Source of the DNA: Sulfurospirillum_A sp029027265
GTDB taxonomy: Bacteria > Campylobacterota > Campylobacteria > Campylobacterales > Sulfurospirillaceae
DNA: 64,000 bases
Reading direction: 5' to 3'
NCBI GenBank assembly: GCA_029027265.1
Contig: CP093061.1
Location: 2,108,001-2,172,000, forward strand
Shown: piece by piece, positions 63,694-64,000 of the stretch
Numbering within the stretch: position 1 is the first letter of the stretch
Layout: the number at the start of each line of letters is the position of its first letter
Made by a program: the position numbers and the translations under genes
Notes under the pieces: generated by a model
Told to the model about the DNA's origin: nothing
The model's database searches: none
What the model saw: the letters and a program-made list of their open reading frames with translations, nothing else

Positions 63694-64000
63694 TTAACAG
63701 CCTCATCCTCCACTTTTAGGTGGTTGAGAACTTGCAGTAGCACCAGTAGAACACGCACTTACACCCTCAGGAGTAGTAGGTTGGATTGCTTCATTATTTG
63801 CTCCACCCTCTTCGTTAACTTTTTCTATCGCTTCCCAAAGCTTACTTGCTGCTTCTTGATATCTTTTTGCAGTTTCGCTCTGCGGTTTAAAAAGAACTAC
63901 TGGTTTTCCAGTATCTCCACCTTCTCTAATAGCAGGCTCAATTGGAATTTCTCCAATAACTTGTGTATCAAATTTCTTAGCTAACGGTGCGGTTGTACCT
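63694..64000 (-). CDS. mrp: Mrp/NBP35-family Fe-S carrier ATPase, C-terminal part; possible Sec near the end
   Basis: The gene enters from the right edge. The visible part has the family segment FDTQVIGEIPIEPAIREGGDTGKPVVLFKPQSETAKRYQEAASKLW, followed by a low-complexity tail with one Cys (GVSACSTGATASSQPPKSGG). Mrp proteins carry Fe-S clusters to target enzymes. The first stop is TGA at 63703-63705. If it were read as Sec the protein would end GGUGC at TAA 63694-63696, similar to Gly-Cys-rich ends of some relatives. The ordinary reading ends at 63703. Confidence 0.8.

Overview
The window looks like the chromosome of a motile, chemolithotroph-like member of Campylobacterota (Sulfurimonas/Sulfurovum/Sulfuricurvum grade). 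Support: low GC; the gene order flgB-flgC-fliE-ftsI next to ftsW-murG; futalosine-route menaquinone synthesis (MqnE); tRNA-Arg with a GCG anticodon; many Cache/GGDEF signalling genes; a sigma-54-type promoter in front of the rod genes; and an in-frame UGA in a SelW-like gene. This is inferred from protein recognition, not from a database search.

Layout. 1-9.2 kb: end of a Gfo/Idh/MocA sugar-nucleotide oxidoreductase (one-base frameshift), hemH, an RDD-membrane/ankyrin fusion, ftsI, fliE-flgC-flgB, then ftsW-murG on the other strand. 9.3-11.2 kb: an HBM-type chemoreceptor and tRNA-Arg. 11.3-16.5 kb: an insertion-sequence graveyard with an ISAs1 transposase split by a complete IS5-type element, a lipoprotein, an IS3-type element and a decayed IS256-type transposase. 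16.8-28.8 kb: pheA followed by two head-to-tail rRNA operons (16S-tRNA-Ala-23S-5S, minus strand). 28.8-37 kb (minus): pseudopilin, GT-C membrane glycosyltransferase, trpG/pabA, phosphoribosyltransferase and purine permease, mqnE, trpB and a large unrecognised protein. 37-43.2 kb (plus): glnD-like gene, glmS, a cytochrome c lipoprotein and a REC-GGDEF protein. 43.2-50 kb: a sensor kinase broken in two, its halves lying against two inverted, near-identical IS5-type copies that enclose HIT, AmrS-like, HD and MltC-like genes. 50-55.5 kb: a complete peptide ABC importer. 55.5-57.2 kb: a CsoR/RcnR-like regulator, a CDF metal exporter and a SelW-like selenoprotein. 57.2-64 kb: AEC transporter, SUI1/YciH, ABC-F ATPase, PilZ protein, a GGDEF pseudogene, a small Cys-rich protein, dapD and the C-terminus of an Mrp-family ATPase.

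Main points. (1) Position 56983-57228 encodes an 81-residue SelW/Rdx-type protein with a CxxU motif (UGA at 57013) and a SECIS-like hairpin. A second candidate UGA (63703-63705) lies near the C-terminus of Mrp. (2) The palindrome TACATGTA, usually inside CTTTACATGTAAAG-like context, occurs about 26 times by hand count, many times more than expected, mostly inside genes where it reads as Leu-His-Val or Thr-Cys-Lys. (3) The broken histidine kinase rejoins in frame if the segment between the inverted IS copies is flipped back, so an IS-mediated inversion of about 4.3 kb is likely. Its neighbouring REC-GGDEF partner has Ala where the phospho-acceptor Asp should be. (4) The rRNA operon is tandemly duplicated together with the last codons of pheA.
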